63,598 bases of DNA, from the NCBI GenBank assembly GCA_014332745.1, contig JACONL010000007.1, positions 1 to 63,598 of the forward strand, given 5' to 3'. Source of the DNA: Alphaproteobacteria bacterium GM7ARS4 (lineage in GTDB: Bacteria; Pseudomonadota; Alphaproteobacteria; GM7ARS4). This document shows, one piece after another, positions 1-8,445 of the stretch. Positions within the stretch are counted from its first letter, which is position 1; every line of letters starts with the position of its first letter. The notes beneath the pieces are model-generated. The model was not told the origin of the DNA and did no database searches. It worked only from the letters and a program-made list of their open reading frames with translations. Made by a program: the position numbers and the translations under genes.

Positions 1-1
1 C

Positions 2-739
2 ACGCCTCGCTCCAATCCCGCCACATATACCGGCACATTTACGTTCATACGCCAATGGTTCGCCAATCTCCCAGAGTCAAAAACACGCGGCTACAATGCA
101 GGGCGATTCTCTTTCAACGTGGCGGGGGGGCGATGTGAACATTGTAAGGGAGATGGCGTTATCAGAATCGAAATGCACTTCATGCCTGATGTCTTCATTC
201 AGTGCGAAGCATGCAAAGGGCGCCGCTACAACCATGAAACCCTCGAAGTGCTCTATCGAGGCAAGACAATCGCAGACATCCTCAATATGACAGTGGAAGA
301 AGCCCTCGATTTCTTTAAAGCAATCCCCCCTATCAAAACACGACTACGCACACTCATGGATGTCGGACTAGGGTATGTCCAATTAGGACAGCAAGCAACG
401 ACTCTCTCTGGTGGCGAATCCCAACGTATCAAACTGGCACGAGAACTCGCTAAAACACAAACAGGCAACACCCTCTATATTCTCGATGAACCCACCACAG
501 GATTGCACTTTGAAGATATACGCAAGCTCCTCGACGTCCTCCACCGCCTCACAGACCAAGGCAATACCGTCATCGTCATCGAGCATAACATCGATGTCAT
601 CAAAACGGCAGATTGGATTATCGATATGGGGCCCGAGGGAGGGGAAGGAGGTGGCCATATCATCGCCACCGGCACGCCTGAAGAGCTATGCCGTCATAAG
701 AAGAGCGACACAGCCCAATTCCTCAAACGCGCCTTATAA
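2..739 (+). CDS. uvrA: UvrA, excinuclease ABC subunit A (3' part; window starts inside the gene)
   Basis: This is the last 245 codons of the damage-recognition ATPase of UvrABC nucleotide excision repair. The frame is open from base 2. The C-terminal zinc finger is visible as paired CEHC and CEAC motifs (about 134-220). The ABC signature [14 protein letters not shown] (about 400-441) is followed by the Walker B and D-loop [12 protein letters not shown] and the switch histidine in VIVIEHN. A run of Gly/Glu residues near the end (EGGEGGG) is the usual glycine-rich tail region. The gene converges on the phosphatase gene, and the two stop regions overlap by 17 bases. Identification is certain; only the 5' part is missing because of the window edge. 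Confidence 0.97.
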   Translation, partial: TPRSNPATYTGTFTFIRQWFANLPESKTRGYNAGRFSFNVAGGRCEHCKGDGVIRIEMHFMPDVFIQCEACKGRRYNHETLEVLYRGKTIADILNMTVEEALDFFKAIPPIKTRLRTLMDVGLGYVQLGQQATTLSGGESQRIKLARELAKTQTGNTLYILDEPTTGLHFEDIRKLLDVLHRLTDQGNTVIVIEHNIDVIKTADWIIDMGPEGGEGGGHIIATGTPEELCRHKKSDTAQFLKRAL

Positions 740-1892
740 CCATGAGGGTGATGTCATCTTCTTGCTCGCCTTGATAGCCTTTAATGCTCTGAAAGAGGCT
801 CTGTTGTAGCGCCATAACATCATGGCGGGCATGCTCCCGCACACATGCCAAAAGATTTTTACGCCCATAGAAAGCGCCTTTCTTATTTTTTGCTTCATAG
901 ACGCCATCAGTTACAAGCACAAGAACATCATCTTGTGTCATAGGCGGCAACGCATGGTAGCGATACTGCCAATCAGGACGCACACCCACCAAAAGGTCTT
1001 CCCCTTCAAGCCATAGCGCCTCGTCATAACGCCCTCGATAGAGAAGAGCGGGAGGATGTCCAGCATTGCAATAGGTCACATGCGACTCCTCTAAGAACAC
1101 CGCCATCATCGATAAGAACGTAAAGTCCTTCACATCCTCGCATAAATGTCGGTTGACACTTCCCATCACGTCCTCTTCCTTGCCATGATGCACCGAACGG
1201 AGCAACCCTTGCGTGCGGGAAGCAAGGAGAGCAGCACCCGCCCCATGCCCACAAATATCGGCAATGACCGCCATATGACCGACAATATCGTAGTAGTCAC
1301 CACCTAAAAAATCACAAGAGTCAGAACGCGCCGCCACATGGTAATCGCCAACCCGACATGGCATGGCTGGCAGAAGAGAATGGTGGACGTTACGGGCAAG
1401 GGATAAGGAAGACACTAAACGCTCATGCTGACGTAACGCTTCGACCATCTTCACAAGAGAACGTCCCAATAAACTCAATCCATCGCGCAACGGACGAGAA
1501 GACTCCTGACTCCCTCGCCCTACCCCATACGAGTCCATGACATGCCTATCCACATGCAAATCGCCCCGCCCCGCCCTCTGCACCATATCAATCAATGGAC
1601 GGATACGCCTATCCAAACGCCCAACCCACCAACCAGCCAATCCTACAACGATCATAGCGATCGCCATCGCGCCCAATAAATCAATGATAATCAAGGAACG
1701 CAAGACACGCGCCTCTTGGCGTAACTGCTCCATAGAGAGTTGAAAGCGCATGGCGATGGTGTCGGCAAAATTGCCCAATGTCCAAACGTCGATCAACGTC
1801 AGAAGCACCAAAGGCGGCACCGACACCGAGAGCAAGAGCAACATCAATTGCGTGCGAAAAGGAAGAAAACGTACTCTTTTTATCCAGCCCAT
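723..1892 (-). CDS. Membrane-anchored PP2C-type (SpoIIE/RsbU-like) serine phosphatase with HAMP domain
   Basis: In partner-switching systems such phosphatases dephosphorylate a STAS-domain anti-anti-sigma factor. Seen in the 389-residue product: two membrane segments (about 15-38 and 66-90) enclosing a very short periplasmic loop, a HAMP-like linker (91-150), and a SpoIIE domain (185-389). Metal-binding motifs are present: GGDYYD (197-202), ADICGHG (211-217), TDG (328-330) and EDD (378-380). I chose ATG 1892, which has AAGGAG 13 bases upstream and places the first helix near the N terminus. The frame stays open to 2141, but that would overlap tsaD; ATG 2015 is an alternative without a ribosome site. 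An RsbW-like kinase lies at 7984-8445. No STAS protein or sigma factor is in the window, so the target is unknown. Confidence 0.88.
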   Translation of the reverse strand: MGWIKRVRFLPFRTQLMLLLLSVSVPPLVLLTLIDVWTLGNFADTIAMRFQLSMEQLRQEARVLRSLIIIDLLGAMAIAMIVVGLAGWWVGRLDRRIRPLIDMVQRAGRGDLHVDRHVMDSYGVGRGSQESSRPLRDGLSLLGRSLVKMVEALRQHERLVSSLSLARNVHHSLLPAMPCRVGDYHVAARSDSCDFLGGDYYDIVGHMAVIADICGHGAGAALLASRTQGLLRSVHHGKEEDVMGSVNRHLCEDVKDFTFLSMMAVFLEESHVTYCNAGHPPALLYRGRYDEALWLEGEDLLVGVRPDWQYRYHALPPMTQDDVLVLVTDGVYEAKNKKGAFYGRKNLLACVREHARHDVMALQQSLFQSIKGYQGEQEDDITLMVIRRV

Positions 1893-2022
1893 TCTCCCAT
1901 GATGACTCCTTGATGACCATAGCCCCTTTGCGCTCTGCGCTCTGAGGCTTTTCCTTATCACATGTGTGTCGCCTAACCCCGTATCAGTGCCAAGCAATAT
2001 GACACAAAAAGGCATTGAGGCA

Positions 2023-3117
2023 TTAAAGCGACTCGTCCAAAGGCCAGCGTGGGCGAGGAACAGGCTTATCAAAACGACGACACGCCTCAAGACCATAATG
2101 GTTGATATAGTCACATCCCACCCATGCCACCATAGCCGCATTGTCAGTGCAGAGGGATGGCGGTGGAATCATGCATCGAAAGCCATTGCGCGTTGACAGC
2201 GTGTCTATGGCTTGGCGGAGCGCGCCATTGGCGGCGACACCGCCAGCAACGACCAAGAGAGACGTCCCGCCTTCTTCCCCGCCTTCTTCCCCGCCTTCTT
2301 CCCCGCCTTCTTCTATGTCACGACAATGCTGTCCCATCAGCCTCATGGCGTTATGGGTGCGCTCACATAAGATATCGATGATAGCATGTTGAAAACTGGC
2401 GGCGATGTCGGCTTTTTGCGCGTCTGTCAAGGGGGAGGCAAGGGATATGATATGGCGCGAGACCGCTGTTTTAATGCCAGAAAAGGAAAAGTGGCAATGG
2501 GGCGTTCCTCGCATGGGACGTGGAAGCGTGAGGGCATGGGGATTGCCTCCCTGTGCTATCTTCTCGACATGGGGCGCGTAGGGCCATGGTAATTCTAACA
2601 TACGTCCGATCTTATCAAACGCCTCACCCACAGCATCATCTTGGGTTGTGCCATAAAGGTGATAGGCATCAACGCCAGAGACGCGTAGCAGCTGACAATG
2701 TCCGCCAGACACAAGAAGCAACAAATAGGGAAAAGGGCAAGGCGCTATCAGACGCGGCGAGAGCGCATGCGCGATGAGGTGATTGATGGCAAAAAAGGGC
2801 TTGCCCGCCGACACAGCAAGTGCTTTACCATAGGACATACCAACGATGAGACCACCGATGAGGCCCGGTCCACATGTGGCGGCAACGGCATCTATACTGG
2901 CGACAGAAAGGCCTGTCTTGGCAAACAGCATGCCTACAAGGCGAGGCAATATGCGCACATGCGCCCGCGCTGCTACCTCTGGAACAACGCCACCCCACGA
3001 CATATGGTCTTGCTGGGTATGGACAATGTCCTCTATGACAGTGCCGTCACTGCGAACGAGGGCGACAGCGGTTTCATCACAGCTGCTCTCAATGCCTAAG
3101 ACGAGCTTGTGTTCCAT
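2023..3117 (-). CDS. tsaD: TsaD, tRNA N6-adenosine threonylcarbamoyltransferase subunit
   Basis: TsaD transfers the threonylcarbamoyl group to A37 of ANN-decoding tRNAs, working with TsaB and TsaE. The product has 364 residues. It opens with LGIESSCDETAVAL, and has metal-ligand histidines in NHLIAHALSPRL (113 and 117), the glycine loop LLVSGGHCQLL, and the third metal ligand in TDNAAM (325). An EEGG motif is repeated four times at residues 269-284, encoded by a 12-base tandem repeat; this acidic insert is not part of the family core. ATG 3117 was chosen because it starts the conserved ASKHA fold directly and has AGAGGA just upstream. Its start codon is 24 bases from that of divergent hemC. 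Confidence 0.97.
   Translation of the reverse strand: MEHKLVLGIESSCDETAVALVRSDGTVIEDIVHTQQDHMSWGGVVPEVAARAHVRILPRLVGMLFAKTGLSVASIDAVAATCGPGLIGGLIVGMSYGKALAVSAGKPFFAINHLIAHALSPRLIAPCPFPYLLLLVSGGHCQLLRVSGVDAYHLYGTTQDDAVGEAFDKIGRMLELPWPYAPHVEKIAQGGNPHALTLPRPMRGTPHCHFSFSGIKTAVSRHIISLASPLTDAQKADIAASFQHAIIDILCERTHNAMRLMGQHCRDIEEGGEEGGEEGGEEGGTSLLVVAGGVAANGALRQAIDTLSTRNGFRCMIPPPSLCTDNAAMVAWVGCDYINHYGLEACRRFDKPVPRPRWPLDESL
2268..2313 (-). repeat. 12-base in-frame tandem repeat inside tsaD (about 3.8 copies)
   Basis: On the plus strand the unit CGCCTTCTTCCC is repeated head to tail without mismatches for almost four copies. Read on the minus strand it encodes the EEGG insert of TsaD. The unit length is a multiple of three, so gain or loss of copies keeps the frame. 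Confidence 0.9.
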
Positions 3118-3141
3118 AAGTCCTCTGTTTCTCCCCATGCC

Positions 3142-4143
3142 ATGACGCCACAGCCAGCCCAACCATTATTGCGTATCGCCAGCCGTCGCTCACTCCTTGC
3201 GCGCGCACAAACACGCCTCTTTTTAGAGAGGCTCTACAGCCAACAGCCCCACATGCAGGGACGTTGTACTGTGACGACCATGCGTTCGACCCTCTCCCCA
3301 TCAATGCCAAAAGCGCGTTTCACAAAAACCCTCAATGACGCCGTCATCGCCCACAGCATTGATTGCGCTGTTCATTCCCTCAAAGATATGCCCGCACGGC
3401 TTGAGCCACCATTGGTGATTGCCTGTTTTCTCCCACGAGAAGATGCCAGCGATGCCTTGCTCATGGCCCCACCCATGCATGCAAGGCTCAAAGGCACAAT
3501 ACCACGTCTACGCGACATACGCCCCTTCTTTCCCCCATCAACGCCCATACGTTTAGGAACGTCCTCCCTCAGGCGTAAAGCGCAATTACAGCATGTGCTT
3601 CCCCATAGCACCATTCTTCCTATCACTGGCAATATCGATAGCCGTCTTCGTCACCTCACAGGACAAGGTGAGCCCATCGACGGGATTATCCTTGCCACCG
3701 CCGGACTCAAACGCCTACGCATGGACCATCACATCACCCTACCCATTGCAAAAGACGACATGCTCCCCGCTGCAGGGCAAGGAATCCTTGCCGTTGTCTG
3801 TCGCCATGATGATAAAGACACGCGCTGTTTGTTAGCGCCCCTCAATGACGAAGAATCGTCCCTGTGCGCTCAGACCGAATTCGCTGTCCTACGTGGCGTC
3901 GGCGCATCATGCCACGCCCCCATAGGCGTCCATGCGACCATCACTCGACAGCATAAGGAACGCGCCATGCTCTGTGTGCGCGCCTTTCTTGGCGATGAAA
4001 CAGGCGCTCTATCTTGGCAATTGGATGGCACATGTCCCGCCACCCTCTCAGATGGACAAAGGCTAGGACACCATATTGGCACACAATTACGCCAAACAGC
4101 AGGAAAAACCTTTGCCCAACGTTACCTACAAGACATCACGTAA
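3142..4143 (+). CDS. hemC: Porphobilinogen deaminase (hydroxymethylbilane synthase)
   Basis: HemC polymerises four porphobilinogen molecules into hydroxymethylbilane in the heme/siroheme pathway. The 333-residue product shows RIASRRSLLARAQT (11-24), the catalytic region HSLKDMP (78-84), the substrate-binding arginines in LGTSSLRRKAQLQ (138-150), PAAGQG (209-214), and Cys257 in the GVGASCHAPIGV loop, the attachment site of the dipyrromethane cofactor. A loop near residues 107-137 is somewhat longer than I expect for the family. ATG 3142 was preferred because an upstream GTG (3109) would lie inside tsaD. No Shine-Dalgarno sequence is visible. hemD follows after 30 bases, forming a hemCD unit as in other alphaproteobacteria. 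Confidence 0.96.
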   Translation: MTPQPAQPLLRIASRRSLLARAQTRLFLERLYSQQPHMQGRCTVTTMRSTLSPSMPKARFTKTLNDAVIAHSIDCAVHSLKDMPARLEPPLVIACFLPREDASDALLMAPPMHARLKGTIPRLRDIRPFFPPSTPIRLGTSSLRRKAQLQHVLPHSTILPITGNIDSRLRHLTGQGEPIDGIILATAGLKRLRMDHHITLPIAKDDMLPAAGQGILAVVCRHDDKDTRCLLAPLNDEESSLCAQTEFAVLRGVGASCHAPIGVHATITRQHKERAMLCVRAFLGDETGALSWQLDGTCPATLSDGQRLGHHIGTQLRQTAGKTFAQRYLQDIT

Positions 4144-4173
4144 ATCCTATCACGCTACGTCCATATCCTCGCC

Positions 4174-4959
4174 ATGCCCTATCATGTCTTACTCACCCGC
4201 CCCATAGAGGATAGTCAACATCTCGCCCATATCCTCGCCCAAGAAAACATTCATAGTCTCCATGCCCCTATGATGGATATTGTCTTCGACCCGACACTCC
4301 CCTTTTCTTCTATCCCCGCAACGGCCCAGGCTTGCCTCTTTACGAGCGCTTATGGAGTCGAGGCGCTCATAAGACGCACAAAAAAACGTCTTCCTTCCCT
4401 CACCATAGGACCTCATAGCGCCCATAGAGCCAAACGCCACGGATTCACCCCCGTCACCTCTGGTGACGGGAGGCGCACCAGCCTCCTACAACAGGCATTA
4501 CGTCACATGACACCAGACGCGGGAAGCCTCTATCACCCATGCGCCACCGTCCATGCCGACAAAACAACCCGCATGCTCACCGACTATGGCTTCACCATTC
4601 ATAGTATACCACTCTATCAGGCTGTCCCACGAACAACCCTCCCACATGCGGTGAAAGACGCCCTATGCCACAACGCCATCGATGCCGTCCTCTTCTTCTC
4701 AGCGCGCACCGCCGCCCTCTTTAAAGTCACCCTCGCTAAAGAAGACATCCCCGCCCAATGGATGACGTCCCTCCATGCCTTTGCCTTGAACGACAGCACC
4801 GCCACCATCCTACGCCCGCTCGCCTTCAAAGCCATTCATTGCGCCAAACGACCAACACAGCACCATATGCTAGAAAGCCTCCGCGCCCATCTCAAACAAG
4901 AGACACGCCATCAATGCCTTACACCCCGTCATCAAAACGCAAAAGAGCGGGAGAAATAA
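4174..4959 (+). CDS. hemD: Uroporphyrinogen-III synthase
   Basis: HemD cyclises hydroxymethylbilane, the HemC product, with inversion of ring D to give uroporphyrinogen III. The 261-residue product starts with VLLTRPIEDSQHLA, a typical HemD opening. It carries CLFTSAYGVEAL in the first lobe and AVLFFSARTAALF in the second, matching the paired T/S-rich motifs of this poorly conserved family. Length is normal. It directly follows hemC. Its last 41 bases overlap the convergent DM13 gene. The assignment rests on these motifs plus the hemC neighbour. Confidence 0.9.
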   Translation: MPYHVLLTRPIEDSQHLAHILAQENIHSLHAPMMDIVFDPTLPFSSIPATAQACLFTSAYGVEALIRRTKKRLPSLTIGPHSAHRAKRHGFTPVTSGDGRRTSLLQQALRHMTPDAGSLYHPCATVHADKTTRMLTDYGFTIHSIPLYQAVPRTTLPHAVKDALCHNAIDAVLFFSARTAALFKVTLAKEDIPAQWMTSLHAFALNDSTATILRPLAFKAIHCAKRPTQHHMLESLRAHLKQETRHQCLTPRHQNAKEREK

Positions 4960-5545
4960 GGACACCAAAGGCCTCGCACCAAATGACGACATGGCGATAG
5001 CCTTGCTCGAGTAAAGACACAGAGGAAGGAATCTGGTAACTCTGCATGCCTTTAAAACGACGCAAACGCCCTAAATCAACGAAAGGATTGTCCTCCACAT
5101 CGCTCGCCCCCTCTATCTGTTCTGCCTTCGAGAGATACACATGGTATTTTGGGCCCGGGCCCACTTCGAAATCCTCTGCCATAACGACTTTATCTTCGTA
5201 GACAACGACATCGCCTTTTCCCCAATGGACAAGATCCCATTTATTGACATGGATAAACGTCCCTTGTGCCACTTCCCTATCAGAAGGCATGGATGATGGG
5301 GGTGATGATGGCGTCTGCGCTGTTGTGGACGGAGGCTCGTCCGCCATCTGTGCCTGAGAGGGTTCACGGGAGGATTTATGGGAAGGCATCCCCTCGCCAT
5401 AGGGCGAAGAGAGAGGCTCTTCTATCTCCATCGCCTGAGGAAATAAGAAGGGAAAGAAAAAAATACCTAAGGCAAAACCAAAACCCGTTCCCGCCATAAA
5501 AAGTGCCATCGCCCCACCTATCACGATGCTTCCTTGTATCTTCAT
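4919..5545 (-). CDS. Membrane-anchored DM13-domain protein
   Basis: The 208-residue product has an N-terminal hydrophobic anchor (about 5-36), a low-complexity Pro/Ser/Thr-rich spacer (about 40-92) and a DM13 domain (about 95-203). The domain shows GTFIHVNKWDLVHWGKGDV, the block EDFEVGPGPKYHVYLS, and the conserved Cys190 in HVVIWCEAFGVLISPALL. DM13 domains have been proposed to act in redox or electron transfer via this cysteine; the actual role here is unknown. ATG 5545 has AAGGAG at a 6-base spacing, which decides the start. The gene is monocistronic and convergent with hemD. A 15-base direct repeat lies upstream at 5586-5610. Confidence 0.85.
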   Translation of the reverse strand: MKIQGSIVIGGAMALFMAGTGFGFALGIFFFPFLFPQAMEIEEPLSSPYGEGMPSHKSSREPSQAQMADEPPSTTAQTPSSPPSSMPSDREVAQGTFIHVNKWDLVHWGKGDVVVYEDKVVMAEDFEVGPGPKYHVYLSKAEQIEGASDVEDNPFVDLGRLRRFKGMQSYQIPSSVSLLEQGYRHVVIWCEAFGVLISPALLRFDDGV

Positions 5546-5585
5546 CTCTCGCTCCTTACACCAAGCCACAATGGAATGTCCCCTC

Positions 5586-5610
5586 CTCACTATAGCCCCC
5601 CTCACTATAG
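5586..5610. repeat. Direct repeat of CTCACTATAG, 15-base period, upstream of the DM13 gene
   Basis: CTCACTATAG occurs at 5586-5595 and again at 5601-5610. On the minus strand this reads CTATAGTGAG twice, about 40-65 bases upstream of the DM13 start codon. It could be an operator or just a short tandem duplication like others in this window. Confidence 0.6.
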
Positions 5611-5633
5611 GACGTGACGCGCAAAAAAACAAG

Positions 5634-5707
5634 CGTCCCCGACAGGATTCGAACCTGCGACCTACGGCTTAGGAGGCTGTCGCTCTATCCATCTGAGCTA
5701 CGGGGAC
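5634..5707 (-). tRNA. tRNA-Arg (anticodon CCU)
   Basis: A complete cloverleaf can be drawn on the minus strand. The acceptor stem is GTCCCCG paired with CGGGGAC, with discriminator G. The D arm is GCTC/GAGC, the anticodon loop is CTCCTAA (anticodon CCU), and the T arm is GCAGG-TTCGAAT-CCTGT. The CCA end is not encoded. The anticodon stem ACAGC/GCCGT contains a central A-C mismatch (pair 29-41), which is unusual. It lies between the DM13 gene and bamE. Confidence 0.95.
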
Positions 5708-5717
5708 AATTCTTCCC

Positions 5718-5746
5718 TTGCTTTGCCCTTATCATATGGTTATATA
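5718..5746 (+). promoter_or_regulatory. Possible promoter for bamE
   Basis: TTGCTT (5718-5723) and TATATA (5741-5746) are separated by 17 bases, about 45 bases before the bamE start. Matches to the sigma70 consensus are moderate. It is the best candidate in this short divergent intergenic region. Confidence 0.35.
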
Positions 5747-5790
5747 CGACTATACAACCTATTGCTTGAGGATTTGCTTCCCCTTCCATC

Positions 5791-6276
5791 ATGTTGACGA
5801 TGAAACATCCTGTCTGGTATCACCCTCACCGCCTCCTCTCTTCCTTCGTTGCCATGACCATGGCGATGGCGCTCGTCAGCGCATGCGCAGGCCATGTGCG
5901 TGTCACAGGCCAATTGCCTAGCCCACAAAAAATGACAAAGATAAAGCCCGGCGTCTCTTCCCGTGACGATGTGCGCACGTTATTAGGGACGCCTTCCCAT
6001 ACGCCTCTCTTCACCGAAAATCGATGGTTTTATATCTATAAAAAAACAAGTTCTCTGGCGTTTTTTGGAGAGAATGTCGTAGACCAGCGCACCCTCGAAT
6101 TTTCCTTCGATGATGATGGTGTCCTACAAAATATCTATCTATATTCTAAAGAACAGACCTACGATGTGGCAGCGCAACTACGTAAGACACCCGCCAGCGG
6201 CCGTGAGCTCAGTTTCTGGGAACAGCTCCTCTCTAGTCGGGCATCGCTCCCCAATACACAGCCCGGCGGGCCATAA
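5791..6276 (+). CDS. bamE: BamE, outer-membrane assembly lipoprotein (SmpA/OmlA family)
   Basis: BamE is a small lipoprotein of the BAM complex that inserts beta-barrel proteins into the outer membrane. The 161-residue product has an N-terminal signal with a lipobox ending at Cys32 (VSAC). The mature part shows the family signature KIKPGVSSRDDVRTLLGTPS and the following strand ENRWFYIYKK. Length fits alphaproteobacterial members. ATG 5791 is the first in frame; ATG 5800 is also possible. No clear Shine-Dalgarno sequence is seen. bamD of the same complex is at 19.3-20.3 kb. Confidence 0.92.
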   Translation: MLTMKHPVWYHPHRLLSSFVAMTMAMALVSACAGHVRVTGQLPSPQKMTKIKPGVSSRDDVRTLLGTPSHTPLFTENRWFYIYKKTSSLAFFGENVVDQRTLEFSFDDDGVLQNIYLYSKEQTYDVAAQLRKTPASGRELSFWEQLLSSRASLPNTQPGGP

Positions 6277-6362
6277 CAATTTTTATGGCGGTATGTGGCG
6301 ACACAATATAATATGTGGACACACGCACACTCCCTCCCCCGTCTGTTGTTCCCCCGCCTGTT

Positions 6363-8015
6363 ATGTCCATGTCCGTTGTTCCCATAAAGCGGGCTCTCCT
6401 CTCCGTCTATAATAAAGATGGTATCGTTGCGTTTGCCCGTTTCCTCCAAGAGAAAAAAGTGTCGCTCGTCTCTACAGGAGGCACGCATGCGCTCCTCAAA
6501 AAAGAAGGGGTGAATGTCAGCACCATAGAAGAGATAACAGGCTTCCCCGAAATTCTCGATGGACGGGTGAAAACCCTGCATCCCCATATCCACGCTGGCC
6601 TCTTGGCAAAAAAAGGATATGCCCCCCATCAAGAGACACTCCGCAAACGCCATATCCTCCCCTTCGACCTCGTTGTCGTCAATCTCTATCCCTTCCTCGA
6701 CCTTGTTGCCCGTGACGGAACGCATGACAAGGCGCATGAAGATGCTCATGAGGCATGGCTAGACGCCATCGATATTGGCGGCCCCACCCTTATACGCGCC
6801 GCCGCAAAGAATTATCACGCCATCGCCGTCGCCACCCACCCACGTCATTACGCCTTGCTCCAAAAAAGCATGGAACGCCATGACAACGGAACAGACATCG
6901 CCCTACGCCACACCTTAAGCGCCCAAGCGTTTGCCCTCACCGCCCATTATGACGCCACCATTGCCGATTGGTTTGCCTCAGCCAGCACTCACCAAAAAGA
7001 GACAGACAGCATGCCACCCTATATCACCATCACCGCGACTAAAAAACACGCCCTGCGCTATGGCGAAAATCCTCAACAACAGGCGGCATTCTATCAACGA
7101 TACAAGCCCCATGGCGTAGCATCCCTCGCCCAAGGGACACTCCATCAAGGAAAAGAACTCTCGTGGAATAACCTCAATGATACAGCGGCTGCCCTACGCC
7201 TCATACGCGAATTCACAGAGCCTTGCTGTGTCATCATCAAACATGCAAATCCATGTGGCGTCGCCTTGGCACAAGACACAATAACGCATGCATGGCACAA
7301 CGCCTACCGATGTGACCCCCAAAGCGCCTTCGGTGGTATCGTCGCCATCAATCGTCCCCTCGATGACGACATCGCCCATGCCTTGCGAGATGTTTTTTTA
7401 GACGTCATTGTCGCCCCCTCTCTCACCGATACCGCCAAAAAAGCGATGGCGCACAAAAAGACTCTACGTATCATCACATGCGCACAGCTCTTCACACCCT
7501 ACCATAGCCGTCAACATAGAACAGACGCCAGACAACAATGGGATGTGCGCTGTATCGAAGGCGACCTCCTCGTTCAGCATTATGATGAGAGCGCCATACC
7601 CCCCATCGAGTCTATGCTCTGCCCAACAAAAAAACAGCCCTCACAGCAAGAATGGGACGATATGCTCTTTGCCATGAAAGTCTGCAAACATGTGGCGTCC
7701 AATGCCATCGTCTATGCAAGCATGCGCGCCACCATCGGTATCGGCGCCGGACAAATGAGCCGCCTCGACTCGGTCCACATCGCCAGCACAAAAAGCGCGC
7801 CTTTGCGCCGCCACGCACAACAACAAGGAGACCCCATTGTCGCCGCCTCTGACGCCTTCTTTCCCTTCCCTGATAGTGTCAACATGATGGCGCGAGACCA
7901 CGTCTGTGCTGTCATGCAACCCGGCGGGTCACGCAAAGATCAAGAGTCCATAGACGCCGCCAATACGCACCATATGGCCATGGTCATGAGCGGGCAACGC
8001 TTTTTTCGCCATTGA
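6363..8015 (+). CDS. purH: PurH, bifunctional AICAR formyltransferase / IMP cyclohydrolase
   Basis: PurH carries out the last two steps of IMP synthesis. The N-terminal MGS-like cyclohydrolase domain begins KRALLSVYNKDGIVAFA and contains STGGTHALLKKEG and FPEILDGRVKTLHP. The transformylase domain contains YGENPQQQAAFY, IIKHANPCGVA (the KHxNPCG catalytic motif), SAFGGIVAINRPLD, KHVASNAIVYA and GIGAGQMSR. Length, about 550 residues, is normal. I chose ATG 6363; a GTG at 6315 would add 16 low-complexity residues and ATG 6369 is also possible. The 3' end overlaps the convergent RsbW-like gene by 32 bases. Confidence 0.95.
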   Translation: MSMSVVPIKRALLSVYNKDGIVAFARFLQEKKVSLVSTGGTHALLKKEGVNVSTIEEITGFPEILDGRVKTLHPHIHAGLLAKKGYAPHQETLRKRHILPFDLVVVNLYPFLDLVARDGTHDKAHEDAHEAWLDAIDIGGPTLIRAAAKNYHAIAVATHPRHYALLQKSMERHDNGTDIALRHTLSAQAFALTAHYDATIADWFASASTHQKETDSMPPYITITATKKHALRYGENPQQQAAFYQRYKPHGVASLAQGTLHQGKELSWNNLNDTAAALRLIREFTEPCCVIIKHANPCGVALAQDTITHAWHNAYRCDPQSAFGGIVAINRPLDDDIAHALRDVFLDVIVAPSLTDTAKKAMAHKKTLRIITCAQLFTPYHSRQHRTDARQQWDVRCIEGDLLVQHYDESAIPPIESMLCPTKKQPSQQEWDDMLFAMKVCKHVASNAIVYASMRATIGIGAGQMSRLDSVHIASTKSAPLRRHAQQQGDPIVAASDAFFPFPDSVNMMARDHVCAVMQPGGSRKDQESIDAANTHHMAMVMSGQRFFRH

Positions 8016-8445
8016 CAGGAAGCACATCCAAGCGTTTTATCATGGTGAGGATATTATGCCCACCATCACGATAATAATGCATACGATGAACAAACGCCTT
8101 CACAAGAGATAAGCCAAAACCGCCTTTCTCATTGGCTGGCTTGCATGGGTTATGGCGTAAGGGATTAAAGGGAGGGGCGTTATCCTCAAAACATATCCGT
8201 AGAAAACAATCACGCATGGACATCGTCAACGTTATCACAGCAAGACATGGCCTCTTATGCCCATGATAGCCATGATGGACAATGTTGGATGCGATCTCAT
8301 CACAAATGACAAGGACATGGGACATATCACGCAAAGACATGCCATAACAGAGGCAAAAATGGTGGCAATGGTCGATGAGCTGTTTTAAGCCCTTTGTATC
8401 ACCTGAGGCTTGGGAAAAAAGTGTCGCACGCATAGGGGGGCGCAT
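7984..8445 (-). CDS. RsbW-like anti-sigma serine kinase (HATPase_c_2 domain)
   Basis: This is a 153-residue GHKL ATPase of the anti-sigma/serine kinase type, which in partner switching phosphorylates a STAS protein and binds a sigma factor or another target. Seen: an N-box ICDEIASNIVHHGYH with Glu50 and Asn54, a G1 box EDNAPPFNP, and a G2 box KGGFGLSLVKAF (107-118). It has no transmembrane segment. It starts 6 bases after the stop of the 745-residue gene, so the two are probably co-transcribed. The start codon at 8445 sits inside a 16-base perfect palindrome; ATG 8433 is an alternative start. The natural partner is the PP2C phosphatase at 723-1892. The target cannot be inferred. Confidence 0.85.
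   Translation of the reverse strand: MRPPMRATLFSQASGDTKGLKQLIDHCHHFCLCYGMSLRDMSHVLVICDEIASNIVHHGYHGHKRPCLAVITLTMSMRDCFLRICFEDNAPPFNPLRHNPCKPANEKGGFGLSLVKAFVHRMHYYRDGGHNILTMIKRLDVLPVNGEKSVARS

Noticed and set aside
411-809. 132-codon plus-strand frame across the uvrA 3' end
   Set aside because: Shadow frame of uvrA and of the convergent phosphatase gene; no family signature.
5595-5612. Sequence resembling a T7 promoter core (CTCACTATAGG)
   Set aside because: Only 11 bases match and the rest of the 18-base T7 consensus is absent; it is part of a local 15-base repeat.
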